Positions 37,637-46,715 of a DNA stretch of 64,000 nucleotides are shown in pieces. The stretch is from Actinomycetales bacterium (GTDB lineage Bacteria; Actinomycetota; Actinomycetes; Actinomycetales; Actinomycetaceae), in contig JADGOQ010000019.1 in assembly GCA_017882885.1 (NCBI GenBank), forward strand, positions 1 to 64,000, written 5' to 3'. A program made the position numbers and the translations under genes. How positions within the stretch are numbered: position 1 is the stretch's first letter; each line of letters starts with the position of its first letter. The notes below the pieces were generated by a model. That model saw only the letters and a program-made list of their open reading frames with translations, ran no database searches and was not told where the DNA came from.

Positions 37637-40198
37637 ATGCCCGGGCAGAACCTCACCCGTCTCGAGGCGCTGCAGCGTGCCGCCGTCGTCACCACGTCGG
37701 CGTACGACGTCGTCCTGGACCTCGCGTCGCCCGGCGACACGTTCCGGTCCCGCACCACGATCCGCTTCGCGGCCCACGAGGGCGCCGGCACGTTCGTCGA
37801 CCTGATCGCCCGCAGCGTGGAGGAGATCACCCTCAACGGCCGCACTGTCGACCCGTCGGCCCACGGGGACTCGCGGATCGCGCTGGATGGCCTCGCAAGC
37901 GAGAACGAGCTCGTGGTGGACGCAACCTGCCTCTACACCAACACCGGCGAGGGCCTGCACCGCTTCGTAGACCCAGCCGACGGCGAGGTCTACCTCTACT
38001 CGCAGTTCGAGGTGGCGGACTCGCGGCGGGTGTTCGCGGTCTTCGAGCAACCGGACCTGAAGGCGACCTTCACCTTCTCCGTCACTGCCCCGGAACACTG
38101 GGTGGTGGTCAGCGGCCAGGCGGGGACGCGCGGCGTGCCGTCCAGCGGCGCGGCCACCTGGACCTTCGAGCCGACCGAACGCATGAGCTCGTACGTCACC
38201 GCCATCGTGGCCGGCCCCTACCACACCGAGTTCGGGGAACTCACGTCGGGCGACGGCCGCACGATCCCGCTCGGGGTCCACTGTCGCAGGTCGCTGGCCG
38301 CGCACCTCGAGACCGACGAGATGATCGCCATCACGAAGGCCGGCTTCACGTTCTACGAGCAGGCGTTCAAGCGACCCTACCCCTTTACGAAGTACGACCA
38401 GATCTTCGTCCCCGAGTTCAACGCGGGCGCGATGGAGAACGCCGGGTGCGTGACCTTCACCGAGTCCTACGTGTTCCGCTCCAAGGTGCCGGACGCGCGC
38501 CGCGAGCGCCGGGTGGTCACGGTGCTGCACGAGCTCGCGCACATGTGGTTCGGGGACCTGGTGACGATGCGCTGGTGGAACGACCTGTGGCTGAACGAGT
38601 CCTTCGCGGAGTTCATGTCGACCCTCGCCACCGCCGAGGCCACCGAATGGAAGGATGCGTGGACCACCTTCAACTCGCTGGAGAAGTCCTGGGCCTACAG
38701 CCAGGACCAGCTCCCCTCCACGCACCCCATCGTGGCGGAGATCAACGACCTGGAGGACGTCGAGGTCAACTTCGACGGCATCACCTACGCGAAGGGCGCG
38801 TCCGTGCTGCGCCAGCTGGTCGCCTGGGTGGGCCAGGACCACTTCCTCGACGGCGTCGCCGTGTACCTCGCGAAACACGCGTGGTCCAACACCGAGCTCG
38901 GCGACCTGCTCTCCGAGCTCGAGGCCACCTCGGGCCGCGACCTCGGTGAGTGGTCCCGGCTGTGGCTGGAGACCGCGGGCGTCAACCTGCTGCGGCCCGT
39001 CGTCGAGACACATGACGCCGACGGCGTGCCGACGTTCACGCGGTTCGCCATCGCCCAGGAGGCGACCGCTGACCAGCCGACCCTGCGGCCGCACCGCGTC
39101 GTCGTCGCCGGCTACCGCGTGGAGGACGGGGCGCTCGTCCGCCGCGACGAGGTCGAACTCGACGTCGTCGGGGCACTGACCGAGGTTCCCGCGTGGGCGG
39201 GGAGGCCGGTTCCGGACCTCGTGCTCGTCAACGACCAGGATCTCGCGTACGCCAAGATCCGGCTGGACGAGCGCTCGCTCGCCACGGCCACCGCCCACCT
39301 CGCGGGGTTCGCCGAGTCGCTGCCGCGCGCGCTCATTCTCTCGGCGGCCTGGGACATGACCCGTGACGGCGAGTGGTCCGCGTCCCGGTTCTGCGACCTG
39401 GTGCTCGGCAACATCGCCGCGATCACGGACTCCACGGTGGTGATGGTGCTGCTACGGCAACTCGCCACGGCCGTGAACCACTACAGCGCGCCGGCCACCC
39501 GCGACCAGTTGGCCGCGGGTGTCGCCGACGACCTCCTCCGCCTCGCCGCCCAGGCCGCGCCGGGCTCCGACCTCCAGTTCCAGCTCGCGAAGGCAGCCGC
39601 CGCGCACGCGCGCATGCCGGCCCAGCTGGACATTGTGGCCGCCCTTCTCTCGGGCGAGCTGACCTGGGAGGGCCTCGAGATCGACACGGACCTGCGCTGG
39701 GACCTCCTCACCTCGCTGGTGGCCGGGGGCCGTGCGGGATCGCTGGAGGTGGACGCCGCCCTGGCCGCCGACCTGACCGCGAACGGCGAGCAGGCGGCCG
39801 CGCGCGCTCGCGCCGCGCTGCCGACGGCGGAGGGCAAACTGGCCGCGTGGGAGGCCGTGATGAGTGGCCGGCTCCCGAACGCGATCCAGCTCGCCACCAT
39901 CGGGGGCTTCACCCACGTGCAAGACAGGTCGCTGCTGGTGGACCACGTCACGCCCTACTTCGCCGCACTGGAGGACGTGTGGGGGCAACGGACCAGCGAG
40001 ATGGCCGAGCAGATCGTCGTGGGCCTCTACCCGCTTCGCCTGGCCGGCCTCGGGCTGGAGGGCATCGACGTCCTCGCGCTCACCCGGGAGTGGCTGGACG
40101 GCCACCCGGAGGCCCCGGCCGCGCTTCGCCGCCTCGTGGTGGAGTCCATGGACACGGCCCGGCGCGCGATCGCCGCGCAGGCGGTGGACGCCGGGTAG
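37637..40198 (+). CDS. pepN: Aminopeptidase N (M1 family)
   Basis: An 853-residue zinc aminopeptidase. The exopeptidase signature GAMENAGCVTF is near residue 266, the zinc site HELAHMWFGDLV near 300 with the third ligand in WLNESFAEFMS near 322, and the catalytic Tyr in the following helical region (DGITYAKGASVLRQL near 380). A long C-terminal helical domain (ERAP1-like type, residues 530-850) closes the protein. ATG at 37637 follows AAGGAG by five bases. No signal peptide; it acts on peptides in the cytoplasm. The 123-bp gap before it carries the start of the divergent membrane protein. Confidence 0.96.
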   Translation: MPGQNLTRLEALQRAAVVTTSAYDVVLDLASPGDTFRSRTTIRFAAHEGAGTFVDLIARSVEEITLNGRTVDPSAHGDSRIALDGLASENELVVDATCLYTNTGEGLHRFVDPADGEVYLYSQFEVADSRRVFAVFEQPDLKATFTFSVTAPEHWVVVSGQAGTRGVPSSGAATWTFEPTERMSSYVTAIVAGPYHTEFGELTSGDGRTIPLGVHCRRSLAAHLETDEMIAITKAGFTFYEQAFKRPYPFTKYDQIFVPEFNAGAMENAGCVTFTESYVFRSKVPDARRERRVVTVLHELAHMWFGDLVTMRWWNDLWLNESFAEFMSTLATAEATEWKDAWTTFNSLEKSWAYSQDQLPSTHPIVAEINDLEDVEVNFDGITYAKGASVLRQLVAWVGQDHFLDGVAVYLAKHAWSNTELGDLLSELEATSGRDLGEWSRLWLETAGVNLLRPVVETHDADGVPTFTRFAIAQEATADQPTLRPHRVVVAGYRVEDGALVRRDEVELDVVGALTEVPAWAGRPVPDLVLVNDQDLAYAKIRLDERSLATATAHLAGFAESLPRALILSAAWDMTRDGEWSASRFCDLVLGNIAAITDSTVVMVLLRQLATAVNHYSAPATRDQLAAGVADDLLRLAAQAAPGSDLQFQLAKAAAAHARMPAQLDIVAALLSGELTWEGLEIDTDLRWDLLTSLVAGGRAGSLEVDAALAADLTANGEQAAARARAALPTAEGKLAAWEAVMSGRLPNAIQLATIGGFTHVQDRSLLVDHVTPYFAALEDVWGQRTSEMAEQIVVGLYPLRLAGLGLEGIDVLALTREWLDGHPEAPAALRRLVVESMDTARRAIAAQAVDAG

Positions 40199-40199
40199 C

Positions 40200-40658
40200 T
40201 CACGTCCACCGGAAGAGGACGTCGCCCGGAAGCACGTCGGTCCCGGCGGGGGCCGCGATCTCGAGGTCGCCGGCCTTGGCCCCGAGCGCGATCACGACGA
40301 CGAGCGGCGCCAGCCCCGCGGCGGCGACGGCATCCGGGTCCCAGCGCACGACGTCGTCGCCGGCGGCCACGTCCTCGCCCTTCGGCACCAGCATCTCGAA
40401 GCCGTCGCCATGAAGACTGATCGTGTCTATCCCGAGGTGCACCATGACGGCGCCACCCGGCGCCTGGACGACGAACGCGTGGGGGTGGGCCACCTTGAGG
40501 TTCCCGGCCACGGGCGCCCGGGCAGCGAGCACGCCGGTTGCGCCCCCGGTGCGGGGCTCGAGCGCGAGGCCCGGGCCGACCATGGCGGCGGCGAACACGG
40601 GATCGGGCACCTCGGCAAGGTCGACCACCCTGCCGGCAGCAGGCGCACGGACCTCCAT
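40200..40658 (-). CDS. PTS glucose-type enzyme IIA protein
   Basis: A 152-residue soluble EIIA(Glc)-fold phosphocarrier. It opens with VRAPAAGRVVDLAEVPDPVFAAAMVG (the beta-barrel start; quoted from residue 3 in part), and the phosphorylated His lies in VMVHLGIDTISLHG near residue 75-80, with the partner His in PHAFVVQAPGG. It ends with a LEIAAPAGTDVLPGDVLFRW-type tail. The ATG shares a base with the EIIB stop (TGATG). No membrane IIC subunit is in the window; phosphate would pass from enzyme I through an HPr to IIA and IIB. Might also regulate, like Crr. Confidence 0.9.
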   Translation of the reverse strand: MEVRAPAAGRVVDLAEVPDPVFAAAMVGPGLALEPRTGGATGVLAARAPVAGNLKVAHPHAFVVQAPGGAVMVHLGIDTISLHGDGFEMLVPKGEDVAAGDDVVRWDPDAVAAAGLAPLVVVIALGAKAGDLEIAAPAGTDVLPGDVLFRWT

Positions 40659-40888
40659 CAGCGCAGGTCGGAGAGTTCCTCCACGAGGTCGTCCGCCTCG
40701 GGTCCCACCACGACCTGGACGGTGTGCCCGTGGATGACCACCCCGAATGCGCCGGCCTTCTTCAGCCCCTCCTCGTCGACCTTGTCCGTGTCCTCGACGA
40801 CCACCCGCACGCGGGTGATGCACGCCTCCAGGTCGGCAACGTTGTCCGTGCCGCCAAGTGCGGCCAGGATGTCTTCGGCCTTGCTCAC
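40658..40888 (-). CDS. PTS glucose/N-acetylglucosamine-type enzyme IIB protein
   Basis: A 76-residue stand-alone EIIB domain. The phosphorylated Cys is in NVADLEACITRVRVVVED near residue 20, followed by the DEEGLKKAGAFGVVIHG and QVVVGPEADDLVEEL elements of the fold. GTG start at 40888 with AAGGAG five bases upstream. Usually this domain is fused to a IIC channel; here it forms a small operon with IIA. A short perfect hairpin CTGCTG/CAGCAG (40911-40925) stands in the 77-bp gap to malQ. Confidence 0.92.
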   Translation of the reverse strand: MSKAEDILAALGGTDNVADLEACITRVRVVVEDTDKVDEEGLKKAGAFGVVIHGHTVQVVVGPEADDLVEELSDLR

Positions 40889-40965
40889 GATCTCTCCTTC
40901 GAACGTTACGCGCCTGCTGCACCAGCAGACCACACTTGCGAGGCACCCGCAGCGGCAACCGGCAA

Positions 40966-43110
40966 TCAGGCGAGGCGGTCGTCCTCCCCCAGTTGCGCGC
41001 GCACCGCCGCCACGAGGGACAGGAGGCGAGCGGTGGACGGCAGGGCCTCGACGAGGACCGGCGTCTCGCTGCCGTCGGCGAGCGGGAGCTTCCAGTTGGG
41101 ATACTCGGTGTCCGTGCCCGGCTGGTTCTGGGCACGGCGTTCGCCGACGGCGTCGGTGAGGGACACCCCGAGCAGCACGGACGGCGTCATCGCGATGTAG
41201 CGGTGCACCGCCTCCACGATCTCGCGCTCGGTGGGCTCGTCCTGCAGCAGGTTGTAGTCGTACAGCCGACCGAGCATCCGGTCCCGCTCCAGGTTCGCCT
41301 CGGCCCGCACCCTGGCCTCCGGCTCCGTGAGCAGGCCGAGGCGCGCCCGCAGGTCCACGTGCTCGCCGGCGAGGTAGCCCGCCACGGGTGGCAGGTCGTG
41401 GGTGTCGACGGTGGCCAGTACGAGCTCGCGGAAGTCCGTGGCCGGGAGCGGGTGGCCCGTCTGGTCCTTCTCGAACCACAGCACGGAGGTGCCGAGCACG
41501 CCACGTTCCGTGAGGTAGACGCGCACCCACGGCTCCACCGTGCCGAGGTCCTCACCGATGACGATCGCGCCGGCGCGGTAGGCCTCCAGCAGTAGCACCC
41601 CCACCATGGACTCGTGGTCGTAGCGAACGTAGGTGCCCTCCCCCGCGCCCGCGCCCTCCGGGATCCACCACAGCCGGAAGAGCCCCGGGATGTGGTCCAC
41701 GCGCAGGGCGCCGGCGTGGCGCATGACCGAACGGGCCATGTCACGGAGGGGGGCGAAAGCGTCGCGGGCGAGGTTGTCCGGCCGCCACGGCGGCTGGTGC
41801 CAGTTCTGGCCCTGCTGGTTGTACATGTCGGGCGGGGCGCCGACGCCGATCCCGGCCGCGAACACCTCGGGGTTCGACCACGAGTCCGCGTTGACGGGGT
41901 GGACCCCCACGGCCAGGTCCTGCATGATGCCCATGCCCATGCCGGATTCCTTCGCCGCTCGCTGGGCCGCCTCGAGCTGCTCGTCGACGATCCACTGCTG
42001 CCAGCAGTAGTACTCCACGCGGGCCGCCAGCTCACGGCGCTGCCGGGCGACGTAGGGCGAGGTGGCCGAGGCGATCTCGGGCGGGAAGGGCTCCCCCTGG
42101 TACTTCTCCATGAGGGCGCACCACAGTGCGAAGTCCTCGAGTCCGGACCCACCCTCCTCGCGGAACCGCTCGAAGTCCCGCTGCCTGCCGCGCGAGCGAC
42201 CGGCGCCGTGGATGACCTCGAGCGCCTGGTTCTTCGCCTCCCACACCGGGTCCCGTTCGATTGGCGCGCTGGAGGTGTTGGTCGGCCGGATGTCCTCCGC
42301 CGCCCATTCCACCAGCGAACGCTGGGGCCCGGAGAGGTAGGCCACTTCCGGGATGTCCTCCGGGCGGATGTAGATCGGGTTGACGAATCGCCGCGTCGCC
42401 GGCAGGTAGGGCGACGGCGTCATCGGCGTCACGGGCGCGGTGGCGTGCAACGGGTTGATCAGCAGGAAGTCAGCTCCGAGGTCGCCGAAGAGGGAGGCCA
42501 GCTCCGACAGGTCCCGCGTGTCCCCCATCCCCCACGAGTTCTTCGAACGCACCGAGTAGAGCTGCGCCATCATGCCCCACCCGCGGACGCGGGCGAGTTG
42601 CGGGAATGGCAGCCGGTCGGGCGAGACGGCGAGGGGGGCACGGACGGGTTCGCGCCCCTCGACGCGCGCCACGATCGTGTGCCAGCCCAGCGGCAGGTCC
42701 GCCGGGATCACGAAGGTCGCACGTCCGAGCGTCTGGCCATCCACAACGCGGGGGTGGACCCAGACGTCGGCCTGCCGCAGCTCCACACGGCCGTCCTCCT
42801 CGAGCTCCACCTCGACGGCCACCTCGGTCCCGTCGAGCACGTGCACGGGGACCATGTGGTCGGTCCCGTGCCGCATCACCACGCAGGGGGGCAGGGTGTC
42901 GCGCCAGGGCGCCAGGTCGGCGTCCCTGAGGGAGGCCTGGATCTCGCCCTCGTCGCCGGCGCGCACCCCCAGCGCGTGCAGCACGGAACGGATCGTCCAT
43001 GCCGTGACGATCTGGTGGTGCCCGTCGAAGTTCCAGAAGTCCGTGGCGACGCCGTGCGCCCGGGCCAGCTCCTGGAGGGATTCGCTCGGCGGCTCACCGT
43101 GAGGAGTCAT
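40966..43110 (-). CDS. malQ: 4-alpha-glucanotransferase (amylomaltase, GH77)
   Basis: Transfers alpha-1,4-glucans between maltodextrins. The 714-residue actinobacterial form has an N-terminal beta-sandwich (about residues 60-165) before the GH77 barrel: MMAQLYSVRSKNSWGMGD near 175, PYLPATRRFVNPIYI near 230, the nucleophile Asp in GIMQDLAVGVHPVNAD near 390, the acid/base Glu in VIGEDLGTVEP near 522 and the third acid in VDTHDLPPVAGY near 567. ATG at 43110. A -10 candidate TAGTGT lies at 43194-43199. Divergent from ptsI, sharing a 175-bp gap. Confidence 0.95.
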   Translation of the reverse strand: MTPHGEPPSESLQELARAHGVATDFWNFDGHHQIVTAWTIRSVLHALGVRAGDEGEIQASLRDADLAPWRDTLPPCVVMRHGTDHMVPVHVLDGTEVAVEVELEEDGRVELRQADVWVHPRVVDGQTLGRATFVIPADLPLGWHTIVARVEGREPVRAPLAVSPDRLPFPQLARVRGWGMMAQLYSVRSKNSWGMGDTRDLSELASLFGDLGADFLLINPLHATAPVTPMTPSPYLPATRRFVNPIYIRPEDIPEVAYLSGPQRSLVEWAAEDIRPTNTSSAPIERDPVWEAKNQALEVIHGAGRSRGRQRDFERFREEGGSGLEDFALWCALMEKYQGEPFPPEIASATSPYVARQRRELAARVEYYCWQQWIVDEQLEAAQRAAKESGMGMGIMQDLAVGVHPVNADSWSNPEVFAAGIGVGAPPDMYNQQGQNWHQPPWRPDNLARDAFAPLRDMARSVMRHAGALRVDHIPGLFRLWWIPEGAGAGEGTYVRYDHESMVGVLLLEAYRAGAIVIGEDLGTVEPWVRVYLTERGVLGTSVLWFEKDQTGHPLPATDFRELVLATVDTHDLPPVAGYLAGEHVDLRARLGLLTEPEARVRAEANLERDRMLGRLYDYNLLQDEPTEREIVEAVHRYIAMTPSVLLGVSLTDAVGERRAQNQPGTDTEYPNWKLPLADGSETPVLVEALPSTARLLSLVAAVRAQLGEDDRLA

Positions 43111-43285
43111 CTGTGAACACCTGTCCTTCGGGTCGACGGCCGCGGCGTCACGGTGGCCCCGCTCAGCGACGTGCGACGCTCGTGACCTGTCCCACACTAC
43201 CGGTTTCGAGGGGGAAGGGGACGGCGGCGATCCGTCGTGGTGGCGATCCGTGGTGGAATGGTCCCGTGCTGGATTCGAGTGCCCA

Positions 43286-44956
43286 TTGAGCAACGGAACG
43301 CGGTTCCAGGGCATCGCCGTCAGCCGCGGGCGCGCCGTCGGCCCGGTGGCCCGAATGGCCGGACCGGCCCAGCCACCTCCCCCCACCCGGTTGACCGGCC
43401 CCGCGGACGCCGCGTGCGACCTGATCTCCGCCAGCGCGCGCGAGGTCCGTGATGCGCTGCGCTGGAAGGCCGGGCTCACGGCCGGTGTGGCGCGCGAGGT
43501 GCTGGAGATGACAGCGACCATGGCCGTGGACCCGGCGCTGCTGAAGGCAGCCCACCACCTCGTGCGCGAGGGGAACCTCGCGCCCGCTCCCGCGCTCTGG
43601 CAGGCCGCTTCCGACCTCGCGTCCAAGCTGGAGGGCCTCGGCGGGACCATGGCCGAACGCACCACCGACGTGCGCGACGCCGCCGCGCGCATCGTCGCCC
43701 AGATCACGGGCGCGCCCGTGCCGGGGATCCCCGAGAGGAACGAGCCGTACGTGCTCGTCGCCGAGGACCTCACGCCGGCCGACGCCGCCACCCTGGACCG
43801 GGCGAAGGTCCTCGCCATCGTCACCGCGCTCGGCGGACCCACCACCCATACGGCGATCATCGCCCGCGAGCTCGGCATTCCCGCGGTCGTGGCCCTCGAA
43901 CGGCAACTCGACGCCGTCGTCGACGGGGACCTCGTGGGGGTGGACGGCACCCGCGGCACGGTCCACGTCGGTGACTTCGACCCAGCGCAGTTCGCTGCCA
44001 GCGACTTCCCGGAGTTCACCTTCACCGGTCCGGGCGGCACGGCGGACGGTCACCTCGTGGCGATGCTCGCCAATGTGGCCGACGGCGAGGGGGCGCGAGC
44101 CGCGGCGGCCGCGGGCGCCGAAGGCATCGGGCTGCTCCGCACCGAGATCTGCTTCGCGGACGCCGTGCGCGAGCCGAGCCTTGAGCAGCAGGAGGAGGCG
44201 TACGGGGAGGTGTTCGCGGCGTTCCCCGGCCGGAAGGTGGTGGTCCGCACGCTGGACGCGGGCGCCGACAAGCCGATGCGGTTCCTCCACCAGGTCCCCG
44301 AAACGAACCCCGCACTCGGCGTGCGCGGCTTCCGCACCGCGAACCTCGACCGGCCGGTGCTAGTCCGCCAGCTGACCGCGATCGCGCGTGCCGCCACCGC
44401 GCACACGGCCGACGTGTGGGTGATGGCTCCCATGGTCTCCACCGTGGCAGAGGCGGAGGAGTTCGTCCGCCTGGCCCACGAGGCCGGCCTCGCAACGGCG
44501 GGCGTGATGGTGGAGGTGCCCTCGGCCGCCCTCAACGCCGGCCCCATCCTTGCGCGGGCGGCGTTCGCCTCCATCGGAACGAACGACCTCACGCAGTACA
44601 CGCTCGCCGCGGACCGGACGATCGGCCAGCTCGGCGCCATCGCGAACTCGTGGGATCCGGCGGTGCTCCGCCTGGTCGAGTTCACCTGCCGTGGCGGGGC
44701 GCAGCAGGACCGCCCGGTCGGGGTGTGCGGGGAGGCGGCGGCGGACCCGGCGCTCGCCGTCGTCCTCGTGGGCCTTGGCGTCTCCAGCCTCTCCATGTCC
44801 GCGCGTGCGCTCGGGCCCGTGTCCGCGGTGCTGTCGCGCACCGCGTTCGCGGAGTGCGAGCGGCTGGCGGGCCTGGCCCTTGGCTGCGAGTGCGCCGCCG
44901 ACGCACGGGCCGTCGTGCGTGCCAACCTCGCCGTGCTCGACGAATCCGTGCTGTAG
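43286..44956 (+). CDS. ptsI: PTS enzyme I (phosphoenolpyruvate-protein phosphotransferase)
   Basis: Takes phosphate from PEP and passes it to HPr. About 556 residues. The phospho-His lies in LGGPTTHTAIIARELGIP near 190; the PEP-binding barrel has GAEGIGLLRTEICF near 277, MAPMVSTVAEAEEF near 380, GVMVEVPSAAL near 407, GTNDLTQYTLAADR near 431 and active Cys in GVCGEAAADP near 482. The start is uncertain: TTG at 43286 gives SNGTRFQGIAVSRGRAVGPV, aligned with other enzymes I, while GTG at 43250 or 43253 would add about 11 residues. It can serve the DhaM and IIA/IIB proteins of this window. Followed after 2 bp by a globin gene. Confidence 0.93.
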   Translation: MSNGTRFQGIAVSRGRAVGPVARMAGPAQPPPPTRLTGPADAACDLISASAREVRDALRWKAGLTAGVAREVLEMTATMAVDPALLKAAHHLVREGNLAPAPALWQAASDLASKLEGLGGTMAERTTDVRDAAARIVAQITGAPVPGIPERNEPYVLVAEDLTPADAATLDRAKVLAIVTALGGPTTHTAIIARELGIPAVVALERQLDAVVDGDLVGVDGTRGTVHVGDFDPAQFAASDFPEFTFTGPGGTADGHLVAMLANVADGEGARAAAAAGAEGIGLLRTEICFADAVREPSLEQQEEAYGEVFAAFPGRKVVVRTLDAGADKPMRFLHQVPETNPALGVRGFRTANLDRPVLVRQLTAIARAATAHTADVWVMAPMVSTVAEAEEFVRLAHEAGLATAGVMVEVPSAALNAGPILARAAFASIGTNDLTQYTLAADRTIGQLGAIANSWDPAVLRLVEFTCRGGAQQDRPVGVCGEAAADPALAVVLVGLGVSSLSMSARALGPVSAVLSRTAFAECERLAGLALGCECAADARAVVRANLAVLDESVL

Positions 44957-44958
44957 CG

Positions 44959-45351
44959 GTGTACATCACGACAGGGCGATCGTTCGAGGCGATGGGCGGT
45001 GAGGAGATGTTCACCAGGCTCGTGGAGGGCTTCTACCGCCGCGTCCGCGCCGACGACGTCCTGGCGCCGATGTACCCGGCCGACGACTTCGAGGGCGCCA
45101 AGATGCGACTCCGCATGTTCCTGGTGCAGTACTGGGGCGGTCCCACGACCTACTCCGAGGTGCGCGGTCACCCCAGTCTCCGACGCCGCCACCTGCCGTT
45201 CCGCGTGGACGCGGCGGCACGGGACCGATGGCTGACCCACATGCGGGCCGCGCTCGACGACCTCGATCTCGCCCCCGAGATCGAGCGGCCGCTGTGGGAC
45301 TACCTCCGGCGTGCCGCTTTCGCGATGCAGAACTCCGAGGAGGACCGATGA
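44959..45351 (+). CDS. glbO: Truncated haemoglobin, group II (TrHbO)
   Basis: A 130-residue haem protein of the 2-on-2 globin fold. Typical group II features: SFEAMGGEEMFTRLVEGFYRRV at the start (Phe/Gly turn), VLAPMYPADDFEGAKMRLRMFLVQYWGG near 38-65 with Trp at G8 and Tyr nearby, then GHPSLRRRHLPFRV with proximal His at HLPF (F8), and WLTHM near 95. Such proteins handle oxygen or peroxide/nitric oxide. GTG start two bases after the ptsI stop; it is coupled by ATGA to an acyl-CoA thioesterase gene. Confidence 0.92.
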   Translation: MYITTGRSFEAMGGEEMFTRLVEGFYRRVRADDVLAPMYPADDFEGAKMRLRMFLVQYWGGPTTYSEVRGHPSLRRRHLPFRVDAAARDRWLTHMRAALDDLDLAPEIERPLWDYLRRAAFAMQNSEEDR

Positions 45352-46244
45352 CCGAGGGCATCCTGCCATTGCCGCAGGTTGACACCCAGCCCCTGGAGTA
45401 TGTCCTCAGGGTCCTGGAGCTCACCCGTACCGGAGAGACCACGTTCACCGGCCTCTCCCTCCCCCAGGTCCACAACCGCGTCTACGGCGGCCAGGTGATG
45501 GCCCAGGCCCTGATCGCCGCCGGCTCGACCCTCGACCCGGACCGCATCGGCCCGCGCCTGCCGCACTCGATGCACGGCTACTTCCTCCGCCCGGGACGGC
45601 TCGACCTGCCCCTCGACTTCTCGGTTGAAGTGCTGCACGACGGGCGGTCGTTCTCGACCCGGCGCACGCACGCCCTCCAGGACGGCGTCCCCATCCTGTC
45701 GATGATCTTCTCCTTCCAGCTGGACCAGCCCGGCCTCGACCACCAGATCCCCGCCCCCGCGGCACCCGACCCGCTCACCCTCCCGAGCGCCGTGGACCTG
45801 TTCGCCTCGGCGAACCACCCCGCTGCTCGGATGCTGCTGCGCACGGGGGCGTTCGACATTCGCCATGTGGAGCCGAACGTCTACTTCGAGCCAGACCCGG
45901 ACAGGAGCCACACCCAACTCCTGTGGATGAAGGCGCGGTCCCCCTTGCGGGATGCGACGCCCCAACTCCTCCATCGCGCCCTGCTGGCCTACGCCTGCGA
46001 CCAGGTCATGCTCGAGCCCGTGGTGCGATCGCACGGCCTGAGCTGGTCCGACTCGCAACTCAAGGTCGCGAGCCTCGACCACGGCATGTGGTGGCACCGC
46101 CCGCTCGACGTCACGCAATGGCTGCTGTACGTGCAGGACTCGCCCACCGCCGTCGGCGGCCGCGGTCTCGGGACGGCGCGCATCTACACCCGTGAGGGCA
46201 TCCACGTCGCCACCGCGGCGCAGGAGGGGATGGTCCGCGCCTGA
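45348..46244 (+). CDS. tesB: Acyl-CoA thioesterase II
   Basis: Hydrolyses acyl-CoA to fatty acid and CoA. The 298-residue double hot-dog protein has VYGGQVMAQALIAAGSTL near 46-63, HSMHGYFLRPGRLDLP near 73, a second hot-dog with LAYACDQVMLEPVV near 215 and SLDHGMWWHRPLDVTQWLLY near 243, and ends GRGLGTARIYTREGIHVATAAQEGM (quoted in part). The catalytic Asp of TesB is in YACDQ. ATG overlaps the globin stop; GAGGAGG lies just upstream. Convergent with the next gene, 10 bp apart. Confidence 0.95.
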   Translation: MTEGILPLPQVDTQPLEYVLRVLELTRTGETTFTGLSLPQVHNRVYGGQVMAQALIAAGSTLDPDRIGPRLPHSMHGYFLRPGRLDLPLDFSVEVLHDGRSFSTRRTHALQDGVPILSMIFSFQLDQPGLDHQIPAPAAPDPLTLPSAVDLFASANHPAARMLLRTGAFDIRHVEPNVYFEPDPDRSHTQLLWMKARSPLRDATPQLLHRALLAYACDQVMLEPVVRSHGLSWSDSQLKVASLDHGMWWHRPLDVTQWLLYVQDSPTAVGGRGLGTARIYTREGIHVATAAQEGMVRA

Positions 46245-46254
46245 GGCGCGCGGA

Positions 46255-46701
46255 CTAGTTACCGCGGCGGAACTGGACGGGTTCGTCCATGAACCGCGAC
46301 CAGAGCGCGCGTTCGTCGTCCGTGAGGCGCCGTGGCCTCCCGGTTGTGGCGTTCACCATGACGATCGTGGTGCGGGCGCGGGCAGCGACGCCGCCGTCGA
46401 GGGTCGGGACCTCGTAGCACACCTCCGCGCTCGCGCCGCCCAGCCGGGAGATCCACATGCTCACCGGGATCGGCGCACGGGGATACCCCAGCGGCGCGAG
46501 GTACTCGATCTCCTGATGGGCCACGAAGGTGGCGGACTCGTCGCGGTCCAGGGTGGCCGATTCGCCGGCCGGCAGATGGTGCCCGTGCCAGAAGACCGCC
46601 ACGCGCACCTCCTCGAGGAGCACGAGCATGGCGGCATTGTTGACGTGACCGTAGGCATCGAGGTCACCCCACCGAACCGTCACGGGCACGACGAGCTTCA
46701 T
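46255..46701 (-). CDS. Hot-dog fold acyl-CoA thioesterase (4HBT family)
   Basis: A 148-residue single hot-dog protein. The active-site segment VTVRWGDLDAYGHVNNAAML near residues 7-26 has the conserved Asp of the 4-hydroxybenzoyl-CoA thioesterase/YbgC group, followed by the long helix LVLLEEVRVAVFW. Substrate unknown. ATG at 46701, 14 bp after the ettA stop, same strand, so probably co-transcribed with ettA. Confidence 0.88.
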   Translation of the reverse strand: MKLVVPVTVRWGDLDAYGHVNNAAMLVLLEEVRVAVFWHGHHLPAGESATLDRDESATFVAHQEIEYLAPLGYPRAPIPVSMWISRLGGASAEVCYEVPTLDGGVAARARTTIVMVNATTGRPRRLTDDERALWSRFMDEPVQFRRGN

Positions 46702-46715
46702 TGCGGCGCTCCCCG

